Positions 23,842 through 33,012 of a stretch of 64,000 nt of DNA are shown in pieces. This DNA comes from Amorphus sp040750475 (GTDB lineage Bacteria > Pseudomonadota > Alphaproteobacteria > Rhizobiales > Amorphaceae), in NCBI RefSeq assembly GCF_040750475.1, contig NZ_JABJVY010000011.1:94861-158860 (forward strand), given 5' to 3'. Made by a program: the position numbers and the translations under genes. The notes beneath the pieces are model-generated. The model worked only from the letters and a program-made list of their open reading frames with translations. It made no database searches and was not told where the DNA came from. Within the stretch, counting starts at the first letter, position 1, and each line of letters begins with the position of its first letter.

Positions 23842-25513
23842 CGCGCCCGATCCCGTGCCGACCCTTGATACCGTCGGCGAACAGATCGCGCGTCATCTCG
23901 CCGAACTTGGAATCACCACCGTTTTCGGCGTGATTTCGATCCACAACATGCCGATCCTGGATGGCATCGCCGCCCAGGGACTGATCCGCTTCGTACCCGC
24001 CCGTGGCGAGGCCGGCGCCATGAATATGGCCGACGCCTATGCCCGAGTCTCCGGCGAGATCGGCGTAGTGCTGAGCTCGACCGGAACCGCGGCCGGCAAC
24101 GCCGCCGGCGGCCAGGTGGAAGCGCTGACGGCGGGAACACCGATCCTGCACATCACCTCTCAGGTCGACCTCGGCTTCGCCGACCGCGATCGCGCCGCGA
24201 TCCACGACGTGCCGAAGCAGCCGGAAATGCTGAAGGGCATGTCCAAGGCCTATTTCCGGATCTGGGACGCCAACTCTGTCGCCGGAACGTTGAGCGCGGC
24301 GGCCTCCGCAGCATTGAGCGCCCCCACCGGCCCGGTGAGCCTCGAAGTGCCGGTCGACGTCCAACGCATGCGGCCCTTGGCCAACGTCCGCCTGCATCCG
24401 CCGGCAATCGTGCGCCCCGCTGCCGACGACGCGGCGCTGGAGGAGCTTGCCGAACGGGTCAAGGCGGCGCGCCGACCAATGCTCTGGCTCGGTGGCGGCG
24501 CGCGCGGTGCTTCCGCAGAGGCTAGCGAGCTCGTCGCACGCGGCTTCGGTGCGGTGACCAGCACCATGGGCCGGGGCGTGGTCGCGGAAGACAACGCCGC
24601 CAATCTCGGCGCCTTCAACATGACGAAGGAAGCCGAAGAGATCTACGCAAGCGCGGATCTTATGATCGTGGTCGGCTCGCGGCTGCGCGGCAACGAGACC
24701 CGGGACAACAAGCTGCCCCTGCCCCATCCGCTGGTGCAGATCGATGCCGATGCGTCGCGCTGCGGTCGCAACTATCCGGTCGAGCAGTTCCTGCACGGCG
24801 ATGCCGCCGACACGCTTCGCCGGCTCCTGATGCGGCTGCCGAAGAAACTCGACACCGATCCCTCCTTCCCTCACGACATCGCGGCGGCGCGGGCGCGGTC
24901 GGAAGGTGGCCTTCGCGCCCGGCTCGGGCCTTATCAGGTGGTCGCCGACCATCTGCTTGCCCGTGTGCGGGCCGGCCGTCATCCCTGGGTCCGGGACATC
25001 ACCATCTCCAACTCCACCTTCGGCAACCGTTACGTCACCGTCGCCGCCCCCAATCTTGGGGTGCATGCGGCCGGCGGCGGCATCGGCCAGGGTGTTGCCA
25101 TGGGCATCGGCGCGGCCCTTGCCTCGCCGCGCGCCAAGGCAGTGACGCTGGTCGGTGACGGCGGCGCGATGCTCGGGATCGCCGAGCTGATTACTGCGGT
25201 CGAAGAGAATGCCAACCTGGTCTACGTCCTGATGAACGATGCCGCCTACGGCGTGATCCAGAACATCCAGGACGCCCAATATGAAGGCCGGCGCCACTAT
25301 TCGGCTCTGAAGACGCCGAACTTCGCCAAACTGTGCGAAGCCGTCGACATGCCGCACATGAAAATCGACCGGATCGACGCCTTCGCCGACGCCTTCGATG
25401 CCGCCCTCAAGGTGGAGGGACCGATCGTGCTGGAAGTCGACATGGTCGCAATCGGACCGTTCGCGGATGCCTTCGCCGGCCCGCCGGCGGGTGCGGCCGG
25501 AAAGGCGAGCTGA
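23807..25513 (+). CDS. Thiamine-diphosphate-dependent enzyme (acetolactate synthase/benzoylformate decarboxylase family)
   Basis: A 568-residue enzyme in three ThDP-fold domains. The cofactor-activating glutamate is Glu68 in 'PARGEAGAMNMADAYAR', where most relatives have HE or KHE before QGA. The ThDP/Mg motif is G450-D-G with Asn477 (LVGDGGAM ... LMNDAAYG). I propose TTG 23807, in frame, preceded by AGGAG at 23796-23800 and inside the end of the SDR gene. The open frame reaches 23687 without a ribosome site, and that extra part is Arg/Ser-rich noise from the overlapping gene. It probably decarboxylates or ligates a 2-oxoacid intermediate of the pathway. Confidence 0.88.
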   Translation: MRSLAASHVSFDAPDPVPTLDTVGEQIARHLAELGITTVFGVISIHNMPILDGIAAQGLIRFVPARGEAGAMNMADAYARVSGEIGVVLSSTGTAAGNAAGGQVEALTAGTPILHITSQVDLGFADRDRAAIHDVPKQPEMLKGMSKAYFRIWDANSVAGTLSAAASAALSAPTGPVSLEVPVDVQRMRPLANVRLHPPAIVRPAADDAALEELAERVKAARRPMLWLGGGARGASAEASELVARGFGAVTSTMGRGVVAEDNAANLGAFNMTKEAEEIYASADLMIVVGSRLRGNETRDNKLPLPHPLVQIDADASRCGRNYPVEQFLHGDAADTLRRLLMRLPKKLDTDPSFPHDIAAARARSEGGLRARLGPYQVVADHLLARVRAGRHPWVRDITISNSTFGNRYVTVAAPNLGVHAAGGGIGQGVAMGIGAALASPRAKAVTLVGDGGAMLGIAELITAVEENANLVYVLMNDAAYGVIQNIQDAQYEGRRHYSALKTPNFAKLCEAVDMPHMKIDRIDAFADAFDAALKVEGPIVLEVDMVAIGPFADAFAGPPAGAAGKAS

Positions 25514-25517
25514 CGGC

Positions 25518-26345
25518 ATGCGACGTCTCGCCATCCTCGGTCACGGCAACATCGCGGCGACACTCGTCGACGTGCTCGGCCGCGACGGTCGCGCCCGGTT
25601 CGAGGCGGTCTCGGTGCTCGCCCGTCCCGGGGCCATCGATCGGGCACGGGAGAGCCTGGCCGGAAAGGCGTCGGTGCTGGCCGACGAGGTGACCTTTTAC
25701 GACACCTTGGAAGGCCTTCTGACCGAGCGGCCCTGCCTTGCGGTGGAGTGCGCGACCCATTCGGTCGTGCGCGACACGGTGCCTGCGGTGCTGAGGGCCG
25801 GATGCGAGACGGTGATCGTGTCGATCGGCGCGTTCGCCGACCCTGAGGTGGCCGACGCGGTCGAGGATGCCGCGGCCAGCGGCCAGACCCGCGCGGTGCT
25901 TGTGCCCGGCGCGATCGGCGGCGTTGACGCCCTGGCGGCGGCCAAGCTTGCCGGCATCGAGACGGTCGTCTACACCGGCCGCAAGCCGCCCGCCGCCTGG
26001 CGCGGCACCCCGGCCGAAAACGCTCTGGATCTCGATCAGGTCGCCGAACCGATCGTCTTCTTCGAGGGCACGGCAAGGCGCGCCGCCTCCGACTTTCCCA
26101 AAAACGCCAACGTCGCCGCCACGCTGGCGCTCGCCGGTCCGGGTTTCGACGCCACCCGGGTCCGACTGGTGGCGGATCCCACCATCGGGGCCAATGTCCA
26201 CGAATACGAGGTCCGCTCCGCGTCCGTGAATTTCAGCATCCGGCTGGAAGGCAAGGCTTCCCCGGACAATCCGAAGACCTCCGTGTCGACGGTCTACTCC
26301 GTCGCGCGCGAGGTCCTGAACCGCATCGTGCCGATCGCGATTTGA
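25518..26345 (+). CDS. L-aspartate dehydrogenase-like NAD(P)-dependent enzyme (NadX/DUF108 family)
   Basis: A 275-residue protein with an N-terminal Rossmann motif (LAILGHGNIA) and the family signatures 'VPGAIGGVDAL', 'FPKNANVAATLALAG' and 'DPTIGANVHEYEV' with the conserved catalytic His. Such enzymes interconvert aspartate and iminosuccinate (oxaloacetate plus ammonia) and otherwise serve NAD synthesis. Here the gene sits inside a catabolic operon, 4 bases after the ThDP enzyme, so it may act on an amino or imino acid released from the substrate. That points to a nitrogen-containing starting compound. Confidence 0.88.
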   Translation: MRRLAILGHGNIAATLVDVLGRDGRARFEAVSVLARPGAIDRARESLAGKASVLADEVTFYDTLEGLLTERPCLAVECATHSVVRDTVPAVLRAGCETVIVSIGAFADPEVADAVEDAAASGQTRAVLVPGAIGGVDALAAAKLAGIETVVYTGRKPPAAWRGTPAENALDLDQVAEPIVFFEGTARRAASDFPKNANVAATLALAGPGFDATRVRLVADPTIGANVHEYEVRSASVNFSIRLEGKASPDNPKTSVSTVYSVAREVLNRIVPIAI

Positions 26346-26353
26346 GGGGGAAG

Positions 26354-27847
26354 ATGACGGAGACCAGCTACGAGCTTCCCGACGGCCGCCTGTTCGTCGG
26401 CGGCGAATGGGAGACGGGATCCGGCGCGGAGATCGTTTCGACCTTCTCCCACGACGGCTCGGAGAACCGTCGGCTCGCCGGTGCGTCCGAGGCCGATGGT
26501 TTGCGCGCAATTGCGCGCGCAAAGGCTGCGCAGGCCGATCCCGCGTGGCGCGCCCTCCTGCCCCATCAGCGCGCCCGTCATCTCGCCCAAATTGCCGACG
26601 GCATCGAGGCGAACATCGACCGCATCTCCTTCATCCAGACCCGCGACACCGGCAAAACCCGCGGTGAGACGACGGCCCTTGCCGCCTCCGCCGCCGGCAC
26701 CTTTCGCTATTTCGCCGCCGTTCTGGAGACCGCCGACGAGGAGCTGACGACCCAGCGTGGCGATTGTCTGACGCTTTCGGTCCACGAGCCGATCGGCCTG
26801 GTGGCGGCGATCACGCCGTGGAATTCGCCGATCGCGTCCGATGCCCAGAAAGTCGCGCCAGCACTTGCCGCCGGCAACGCCGTGCTCCTGAAGCCGTCGA
26901 GCTGGTCGCCGCTGGTCTCGCTGGAGCTGGCCCGGATCGTGGAAGAGGCCGGCCTGCCGAAGGGCCTGTTCTCGGTCCTGCCCGGCGCGGGGCGCGAAAT
27001 CGGCAATCTCCTGGTCGAGCATCCCGCGATCGGCCGCGTTTCGTTCACCGGTGGCACTGCCACCGGCCGGCGCATCGGCGCCCAGGCCGGCCAGAAGCTG
27101 ATGCCGGTGTCGCTGGAGCTGGGCGGCAAGTCGCCGACCATCGTGTTCTCCGACTGCGACATGGACCAGGCGATCGCTGGAATCCTGTTCGGCATTTTCT
27201 CCTCCTCCGGCCAGTCCTGCATCGCCGGTTCGCGCCTGTTCGTGGAACGTGCGATCTACGACGACTTCGTCACCCGTCTGGTGGAGGCGACGGAAAAGCT
27301 GGTGGTCGGCTCGCCGTTCGATCCCGCGACCCAGGTCGCGCCGCTGATCGGATTCGAGCATCGGGAGTCTGTGGAGGCCTACATCGCGCTTGCGCGCGAA
27401 GAAGGCGGCACGATCCTGACCGGTGGCACGCGGCCGAGTGGACACGCCTTCGACGCCGGGGCCTATATGAAGCCCACGATTATCGCCGGTCTCGACAACC
27501 AGAGCCGAACCTGCCGGGAAGAGATTTTCGGCCCGGTCCTGGTGGTGCTGCCGTTCGAGGACGAGGCCGACGTGGTCGCCCAGTCCAACGACAACGACTA
27601 TGGGCTTGCCTGCGGGATCTGGAGCAAGGACTTCGCCAAGGCCTGGCGGCTTGCCCGGGCGATCGAGGCCGGTACGGTCTGGATCAACACCTACAAACAG
27701 TTCTCCATCTCCACCCCGTTCGGCGGCGATGGTGCGAGCGGCATGGGCCGGGAAAAGGGCCGCCAGGGCCTGCGTGCCTACCAGCGCCAGAAATCGGTTT
27801 ATCACGGCCTCTCCGAAGCCCCATTGCCGTGGGCCCGATGGCCGTGA
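26354..27847 (+). CDS. NAD(P)-dependent aldehyde dehydrogenase
   Basis: A 497-residue ALDH with the general base Glu255 (LELGGKSP) and nucleophile Cys289 (GQSCIAGSR). The N-terminal 'LFVGGEWE' and 'TPWNSP' motifs are regular. ATG 26354 follows GAGGGGG; a TTG at 26342 is less likely. It resembles the semialdehyde dehydrogenases of meta-cleavage pathways (2-hydroxymuconic or 2-aminomuconic semialdehyde type). It would oxidise an aldehyde produced upstream by the dioxygenase or the ThDP enzyme. Confidence 0.92.
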   Translation: MTETSYELPDGRLFVGGEWETGSGAEIVSTFSHDGSENRRLAGASEADGLRAIARAKAAQADPAWRALLPHQRARHLAQIADGIEANIDRISFIQTRDTGKTRGETTALAASAAGTFRYFAAVLETADEELTTQRGDCLTLSVHEPIGLVAAITPWNSPIASDAQKVAPALAAGNAVLLKPSSWSPLVSLELARIVEEAGLPKGLFSVLPGAGREIGNLLVEHPAIGRVSFTGGTATGRRIGAQAGQKLMPVSLELGGKSPTIVFSDCDMDQAIAGILFGIFSSSGQSCIAGSRLFVERAIYDDFVTRLVEATEKLVVGSPFDPATQVAPLIGFEHRESVEAYIALAREEGGTILTGGTRPSGHAFDAGAYMKPTIIAGLDNQSRTCREEIFGPVLVVLPFEDEADVVAQSNDNDYGLACGIWSKDFAKAWRLARAIEAGTVWINTYKQFSISTPFGGDGASGMGREKGRQGLRAYQRQKSVYHGLSEAPLPWARWP

Positions 27848-27902
27848 CAGGGGCCACGCGAACGATGAATATCAACGATAAGCCATTGGGAGCACAGCAA
27901 TC

Positions 27903-28655
27903 ATGATCCTGGAAGGGCGCACGGTGGTGGTGACGGGAGCCGGCGGCGGACTCGGCCAGGAAATCGCGCTCGATTGCGCGCGCAAGGGCGCGACGCTGAT
28001 CCTGGCCGATCTGGACGAGCTGCGCTGTGCGGAAACCGCGGACGTCGTCGCCGCGGCCGGCTATTCGTGCGAGATGCACAAGATCGACCTGGGCGATCCG
28101 GCCTCCATCGAGCGCTTCGCAGATACGCTGGCCGGCGCCCGCGACGAGTTGCACGGGCTCGTCAACAACGGCGCCATCGCGACCGGTATCGGCGGAATCG
28201 GCTTTCGCGATGTGGAGATCGACACGTTCGACGCGGTGATGAGGGTGAACGTCCGAGGCACCTGGTTGATCACCCGCGCGCTCGCTCCCTTGCTGATCGC
28301 CTCCGGCACCGGACGGGTGGTCAACCTGGCTTCCGATACCGCCCTTTGGGGAGCGCCGAATCTGATCGCCTACACCGCCAGCAAAGGCGCCGTGATGGCC
28401 ATGACGCGCTCGCTCGCGCGAGAACTCGGCCCCGACAGGGTCGGCGTCACGGCGGTGGCGCCCGGCATTCTGACGACGGCGTCCACCGACTATGTTCCGC
28501 AAGCGCGCCACAAGCTCTATGAGAGTGGCCGCGCGGTGCCCGGCGCCCAGGCGCCGGAGGAGGTCGTCGGCACGATCTCCTTCCTCCTGAGTGTCGACGC
28601 GCTCACGCTCACCGGCCAGACGCTGCCGGTGAACAACGGCTTCTGGTTCAACTGA
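27903..28655 (+). CDS. Short-chain dehydrogenase/reductase
   Basis: A 250-residue classical SDR with TGAGGGLG cofactor loop, 'VNNGA' in place of NNAG, catalytic Ser in 'NLASDTALWG' and Tyr157-x3-Lys161. It belongs to the same operon as the extradiol dioxygenase and the aldehyde dehydrogenase. Possible roles are dehydrogenation of a cis-diol or a hydroxylated side chain. A cis-dihydrodiol substrate would fit the Rieske oxygenase, but this is inference. Confidence 0.9.
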   Translation: MILEGRTVVVTGAGGGLGQEIALDCARKGATLILADLDELRCAETADVVAAAGYSCEMHKIDLGDPASIERFADTLAGARDELHGLVNNGAIATGIGGIGFRDVEIDTFDAVMRVNVRGTWLITRALAPLLIASGTGRVVNLASDTALWGAPNLIAYTASKGAVMAMTRSLARELGPDRVGVTAVAPGILTTASTDYVPQARHKLYESGRAVPGAQAPEEVVGTISFLLSVDALTLTGQTLPVNNGFWFN

Positions 28656-28665
28656 GGAGACGGTC

Positions 28666-29937
28666 GTGCCGCATAAGATCGCCATCGTCGGATCCGGCCC
28701 GTCGGGCTGCTATCTCGCCCAGGCGCTGGGCAAGGCGTGCGACGATGCCACGATCGATCTGATCGACCGGCTGCCGGTGCCCTACGGCCTCGTCCGCTAC
28801 GGGGTCGCCCCCGATCATCAGGGCACCAAGGCCGTGATCCGCCAGTTCGCCCGGCTGTTCGAGCGCGAAGGCGTCGGTTTCATCGGAAATCTCAGGATTG
28901 GCGACCCATCCACCGGCGCCGACCTCTCCTTGGAGGAGTTGCGGAGCCTCTACGACGTGGTCGTGCTTGCGACCGGCCTTTCCGCCGACCGGCGGCTCGG
29001 CATTCCCGGCGAAGATCTCTCCGGGGTCTACCGCTCCGGCCCCCTCACCCGCCATTGGAACGACCATCCAGACGAAGCCGGGCTCGTGCCCGCTCTCGGC
29101 CCGAAAGTGGTCATTGTCGGCAACGGCAATGTGGCGATCGACATTTTGCGCCTTCTGGCCAAGGAGGCGCCGGAATTCGCAGGCTCCGATCTGGCGGAGA
29201 CCCATGTCGCGCGGCTGTCGGACCGACCGATCACCTCGATCGACATCATCGGACGCTCAGCCCCGGCCGAGGCGAAATTCGATCCCGTCATGGTTCGTGA
29301 GCTCGGCAAGCTAGCCAGTGTGCGGTTTCGGATCGAAGATCTGCCGCCGGAGACCGAAGACGAAGACAAGCGCCTTGCCGTCCTGCGCGGGCTGCAGGGG
29401 GTCGGAAACGCCGACGCGTCCCGGACGATTACGTTCCGGTTCGGCTGGGTGCCGACACGGATCGAGGGCGAGCAAGCGGCCCGGGCGATCCGGCTTCAGC
29501 GTCCCGACGGAGCGGATACCTTGGAGCTTGCCTGCGACAGCGTGGTCACCGCCATCGGCTTTGCCGACGACGCGAGCATGGACAGGGAGAGGCTGCTCAT
29601 CGACGCCCTGGACGCCGAAGCCGGCGTGGCCGCGCCTGGGCTCTATCTCGCCGGCTGGTTCAAGCGCGGCCCGCGCGGCACAATCCCGGACAACCGGGCC
29701 GACGCTCAGGCGCTCGCCAAGCGCATTGCCGCCGATCTCGCCGCCGCCCCCACAGCCGGCGACAAACCCGGAGCGGACGCTTTGCGCACGCGCTTTGCAC
29801 ACATCACCGACTACGCGGGTTGGCTGCGCATCGACGCCGCTGAAACGCGCGATCTGCCCGCGGACCGCTGTCGGCGCAAATTCACCTCGGTAGAAGACAT
29901 GCTCGCCGTCGCCCGCGAGAGACCGGAGACACGCTGA
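28666..29937 (+). CDS. Adrenodoxin-reductase-type FAD-dependent ferredoxin/flavodoxin-NADP reductase
   Basis: A 423-residue flavoprotein of the FprA/adrenodoxin reductase family: 'IAIVGSGPSGCYLAQAL' FAD loop, 'PVPYGLVRYGVAPDHQGTK', the NADP loop 'VVIVGNGNVAIDILR' and the C-terminal 'GWFKRGPRGTIPDNRADA' typical of the family. GTG 28666 follows TGAGGAGA. Its stop overlaps the flavodoxin start by 1 base, so both are made together. It presumably passes electrons from NADPH to the flavodoxin for the Rieske oxygenase. Confidence 0.92.
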   Translation: MPHKIAIVGSGPSGCYLAQALGKACDDATIDLIDRLPVPYGLVRYGVAPDHQGTKAVIRQFARLFEREGVGFIGNLRIGDPSTGADLSLEELRSLYDVVVLATGLSADRRLGIPGEDLSGVYRSGPLTRHWNDHPDEAGLVPALGPKVVIVGNGNVAIDILRLLAKEAPEFAGSDLAETHVARLSDRPITSIDIIGRSAPAEAKFDPVMVRELGKLASVRFRIEDLPPETEDEDKRLAVLRGLQGVGNADASRTITFRFGWVPTRIEGEQAARAIRLQRPDGADTLELACDSVVTAIGFADDASMDRERLLIDALDAEAGVAAPGLYLAGWFKRGPRGTIPDNRADAQALAKRIAADLAAAPTAGDKPGADALRTRFAHITDYAGWLRIDAAETRDLPADRCRRKFTSVEDMLAVARERPETR

Positions 29938-30410
29938 TGAACATCACTCTTCTCTACGGCACCGAGACGGGAAACGCCGAAATGCTGGCGGAGGACCTGC
30001 AGTCCCATCTCGAAGGCGATCACGAGGTGGAACTCTCCAACCTCTGCGATTTCGACCCGACCACATTCGACCCCGGACGGTTCTACATCGTAGTCTGCTC
30101 CACCTATGACGACGGCAACCTGCCGGCGTCCGCCCAGCCTTTCGCAAAGGCCGTGGCTAAAGCGAAACCGGATCTCTCCGACATCCATTTCGCGATCTTC
30201 GGCATGGGCGATTCCGAATATGACGAGACGTTCAACCACGGCTCCAAGCGGATGGAAGAGCTTTTGATAGCGCATGGCGCGCGCAAGATCGGCGAGCGGA
30301 TCACCCACGATGCCTCCGGCTCCGACCTCCCCGAGGATCTCGCGATCGATTGGGCCGATGCGTGCATCGCCGAGGCGGAAACACGGCTGGTTGAAGACAC
30401 CGATGCTTGA
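29937..30410 (+). CDS. Flavodoxin
   Basis: A 157-residue single-domain flavodoxin: phosphate loop 'LYGTETGNAEMLAEDL' at the N-terminus, 'CSTYDDGNLP' at the second flavin loop and 'IFGMGDSEYDETF' in the third. It is coupled to the reductase upstream. In P450cin a flavodoxin (cindoxin) with its own reductase plays the part of ferredoxin. Here the nearest oxygenase needing electrons is the Rieske protein, normally fed by a [2Fe-2S] ferredoxin or a fused reductase. No ferredoxin gene is visible in the island. Confidence 0.93.
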   Translation: MNITLLYGTETGNAEMLAEDLQSHLEGDHEVELSNLCDFDPTTFDPGRFYIVVCSTYDDGNLPASAQPFAKAVAKAKPDLSDIHFAIFGMGDSEYDETFNHGSKRMEELLIAHGARKIGERITHDASGSDLPEDLAIDWADACIAEAETRLVEDTDA

Positions 30411-31200
30411 GATGACTGTCCAGAAAAAGCCGGCCTATGAAGTGCCACCGGTCCGCCGCGCCATTTCGGTCCTGAAATATATCGGCGCCGGCAACACCTG
30501 CGCGAACATCTCCAAGGCGGCGAAGGATCTCGGGATCAACCGGACCACGTTGATCCGCCTTCTGCACACCTTGAACGACGAACGTATGATCGAGGAGCGC
30601 GAGCCCGGCGCCGGCTATCGGCTCGGCCTCGGCCTGATCGGCCTGGCGACGGATTCTCTCAACGGCCGCGACGTGATCCGCGTCGGCCGGCCGCAGCTCG
30701 CCGCGCTTGCCGAACGCACCGGCCTGTCGGCGCACCTCGGCGTGCTCGACGGCCACGACGTGATCTATCTGGTACGGGAATCCCCGAACGCTCAGCTCGT
30801 CTCCAACGTGCGCGAGGGCACCCGGCTGCCGGCCCACGCCACCACCATGGGACGTATTCTGCTGGCCCACATGAGCGAAGACGAGCTCAAGGCGCTCTAT
30901 CAAGGCGAACCGCTAAAGGGCTTTTCGGAAAAGACGGCGACCAACTACGACGAGCTCAAGGCGCAAATCGCCACGGATCGCGCCACCGGCATCGCCTGGA
31001 GCTCGGAGAATTTCGAGCAGGGTATCGGCTCGTGCGCATGCGCCGTGTTCGATCATCGCGGCGAGGCGATCGCAGCCATCAACGTCTCCGGACCGGACCG
31101 GGCGTTTCGCGGCGAAGGCCCGGAGATCGAGGCCATCGGTGCGGCGCTGAAATCCACCGCCCAAGAGATTTCCGAACGGCTCGGCTATTCGGGGCGCTGA
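30403..31200 (+). CDS. IclR-family transcriptional regulator
   Basis: A 265-residue regulator with the N-terminal winged helix ('NISKAAKDLGINRTTLIRLLHTL') and the IclR effector domain ('RTGLSAHLGVLDGHDVIYL', 'LPAHATTMGRILLA', 'GIGSCACAVFDHRGEAIAAINVSGP'). It is the last gene of the ring-cleavage operon; ATG 30403 overlaps the flavodoxin stop by 8 bases (a second ATG is at 30412). A regulator at the end of its own operon, together with three PcaU-like operators in the island, makes it a prime candidate to control the regulon. Confidence 0.9.
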   Translation: MLEMTVQKKPAYEVPPVRRAISVLKYIGAGNTCANISKAAKDLGINRTTLIRLLHTLNDERMIEEREPGAGYRLGLGLIGLATDSLNGRDVIRVGRPQLAALAERTGLSAHLGVLDGHDVIYLVRESPNAQLVSNVREGTRLPAHATTMGRILLAHMSEDELKALYQGEPLKGFSEKTATNYDELKAQIATDRATGIAWSSENFEQGIGSCACAVFDHRGEAIAAINVSGPDRAFRGEGPEIEAIGAALKSTAQEISERLGYSGR

Positions 31201-31201
31201 A

Positions 31202-31246
31202 GCATTTCCAGGCCAAGTGGAAACCGGTTTCCCGGTCGGACGCGTG
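31202..31246. repeat. Extragenic palindromic repeat (single copy)
   Basis: 'GCATTTCCAGGCCAAGTGG' followed by AAACCGGTTT and CGGTCGGA is a diverged copy of the palindromic head of the 139-bp repeat unit at 20556. It fills the space between the convergent IclR and AraC genes and may serve as a terminator or a target for genome-wide repeat-binding proteins. Confidence 0.7.
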
Positions 31247-32200
31247 TCAGGAGCACCGGTCCCTATGGCTTTTGGGGGTGCATCCGTATTTCGCCCGAAA
31301 CGCCTTGCTGAAGTGCGAGAGATCGCTGAAGCCCGCCGCAAACGCGGCTTCCGTCACGCTTCGGCATCGTCCAGCCGCAAGCATCCGGTGAGCGTGTTGC
31401 AGTCGCTGGTCCCAAAGCCATCGCATCACCGTCGTTCCGTCCTCCGCGAACAGTCGGCAAAGCGTGCGCTCACTCATGTTGTTGGCAGCCGAAATGGAGG
31501 CCAGCGACAGACCGGGGTCGTCTGCGCGCGCCGCCATGTAGCGTTTTACGGCCTCTAGCCGCTGCTCGTCGCGCCGGGCCGACACGCCGCTGGAGGTAAC
31601 CGACTGGATCGCCGTGCCGAAGACATCAAGGATGGACGCGGAGATCCGGGAGCTCACCTCGCTGTCGATCGGATCGCCTGGCTCGGCAATCTGACGCATG
31701 ATCGACCCGGCCAGCGAACCGAGCCGCGTCGACTGCGGCAGGCGAACGGCTGTCCGCGCGGCAGCGTCTGGAAGCCGATCCGACAAGAGGCTCCTGGGAA
31801 TGGAGACCATCAGGGATTGGGATCGGCCGCGGAATCTGATGGCAAAGGTTTGGGCCTGATCGTGAAGCACCAGATCGCCGGGTTCGAGGAGAACCTCGCG
31901 TCCATTCTGGGAGAAGGCGGTATTCCCGCCCAGCGATAGCCACAGCATGAAATAGTCGCGCGGATCGCGGCCGATGTCGGATTCCTCGCGCACGACGTGG
32001 ATGTCATCCTCGTCGGAGGTGTCCGACGCAATACTGTTGATTGCGAGAGGCCCGAAATCGCGGATCGCAATATGGGCGGAAAACCGTCCTTTGGGCGCGC
32101 GCGAGCATCCGGTCCGCGAGAAATCGCGGCATGTCACCTGATGCCAATGCTCGAAAGTGTCGCCGGGCCTGATCGCGACTATGCCCGTTTCCGTCGTCAT
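31247..32200 (-). CDS. AraC-family transcriptional regulator
   Basis: A 317-residue regulator. The N-terminal half is a cupin-like ligand-binding domain of the AraC_binding_2 type ('GDLVLHDQAQTFAIRF'), and the C-terminal two helix-turn-helix motifs are plain ('LASISAANNMSERTLCRLFAEDG' and 'VTEAAFAAGFSDLSHFSKAFRAKYG'). I chose ATG 32200, just before the region with the typical N-terminal sequence 'GDTFEHWHQVT'. It is divergent from the isochorismatase-type hydrolase across 147 bp, and so probably controls that gene. Confidence 0.9.
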   Translation of the reverse strand: MTTETGIVAIRPGDTFEHWHQVTCRDFSRTGCSRAPKGRFSAHIAIRDFGPLAINSIASDTSDEDDIHVVREESDIGRDPRDYFMLWLSLGGNTAFSQNGREVLLEPGDLVLHDQAQTFAIRFRGRSQSLMVSIPRSLLSDRLPDAAARTAVRLPQSTRLGSLAGSIMRQIAEPGDPIDSEVSSRISASILDVFGTAIQSVTSSGVSARRDEQRLEAVKRYMAARADDPGLSLASISAANNMSERTLCRLFAEDGTTVMRWLWDQRLQHAHRMLAAGRCRSVTEAAFAAGFSDLSHFSKAFRAKYGCTPKSHRDRCS

Positions 32201-32347
32201 CGGACCGCACCCATTGCCGCGCCAAACGGAATTGTGTGCCGCGGCGAACAGAATTGGCAAGCACAGACCAAACATTGGCGGCCTCGCCCAAGCAGCATGG
32301 CTCCCGTCAGCTACCGTGGATCCGTCATCAATTGCGGGAGCGTGACC

Positions 32348-32992
32348 ATGCCGTATGTGTGCGAAACGATCGAACCCACCAAGACTGCGATGATCGTGGT
32401 CGACATGCAGAACGACTTCGTCGCCGAAGGCGCCTTGCTGCAATCCACGCAGGCGGCCGCCATGGTTCCGAAGCTTGCAGATACCCTGGACTTCTGTCGG
32501 GAGAAGGGAATCCGCGTCCTCTACACGGCCCATGTCCACCGTCGCGACGGGTGCGACATGGGACTCTATGACGACCTCTATTCGCCAGTTGCCGAGAGGG
32601 CATCCCTCATCGACGAAACCGAAGGCACCGAGATTTTCCCGCAGCTCGCCCCCAAGCCGGGCGAGCACGTCATCAAGAAGCACCGCTACAGTGGTTTCTT
32701 CGCGACCGACCTCGATCTCATCCTGCGCGAATGGGGGATCGAGACGGTGATCATCTCAGGGACCACGACGGAGAACTGCTGCCACGCGACCGCCCGTGAC
32801 GCCATGTTCCGCAACTACAAGGTCGCGTTTCTGTCCGACGCGACGGGCACGTTCGACTACCCCGATACGGGATACGGCGCGATGGCGGCCGAAGACGTCC
32901 ACCAGGCGACCTTGCGCATCCTCGCCTTCTCCACCGCGCATGTCATGACGGTCGAGGAATTCAAAAAGCTGGTGGCCCCCGCAACCGCATAA
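32348..32992 (+). CDS. Isochorismatase-family cysteine hydrolase
   Basis: A 214-residue hydrolase with the catalytic triad of the family: Asp19 (VVDMQNDF), Lys110 (HVIKKHRYSGF) and Cys144 in 'GTTTENCCHATARDA'. Members cleave amide or carbamoyl groups (N-carbamoylsarcosine, maleamate, nicotinamide, ureidoacrylate). With a NicC-like monooxygenase in the island, a maleamate-type amidase acting late in N-heterocycle breakdown is possible, but the assignment is not secure. ATG 32348 is preceded by GGAG. Confidence 0.88.
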   Translation: MPYVCETIEPTKTAMIVVDMQNDFVAEGALLQSTQAAAMVPKLADTLDFCREKGIRVLYTAHVHRRDGCDMGLYDDLYSPVAERASLIDETEGTEIFPQLAPKPGEHVIKKHRYSGFFATDLDLILREWGIETVIISGTTTENCCHATARDAMFRNYKVAFLSDATGTFDYPDTGYGAMAAEDVHQATLRILAFSTAHVMTVEEFKKLVAPATA

Positions 32993-33012
32993 CAGTCCGG
33001 GCTGAAACGACA

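Noticed and set aside
23792..25534. A 580-residue minus-strand frame over the ThDP enzyme gene
   Set aside because: Antisense shadow, Gly/Arg/His-rich and without motifs; the plus-strand frame has ThDP motifs in the right order.
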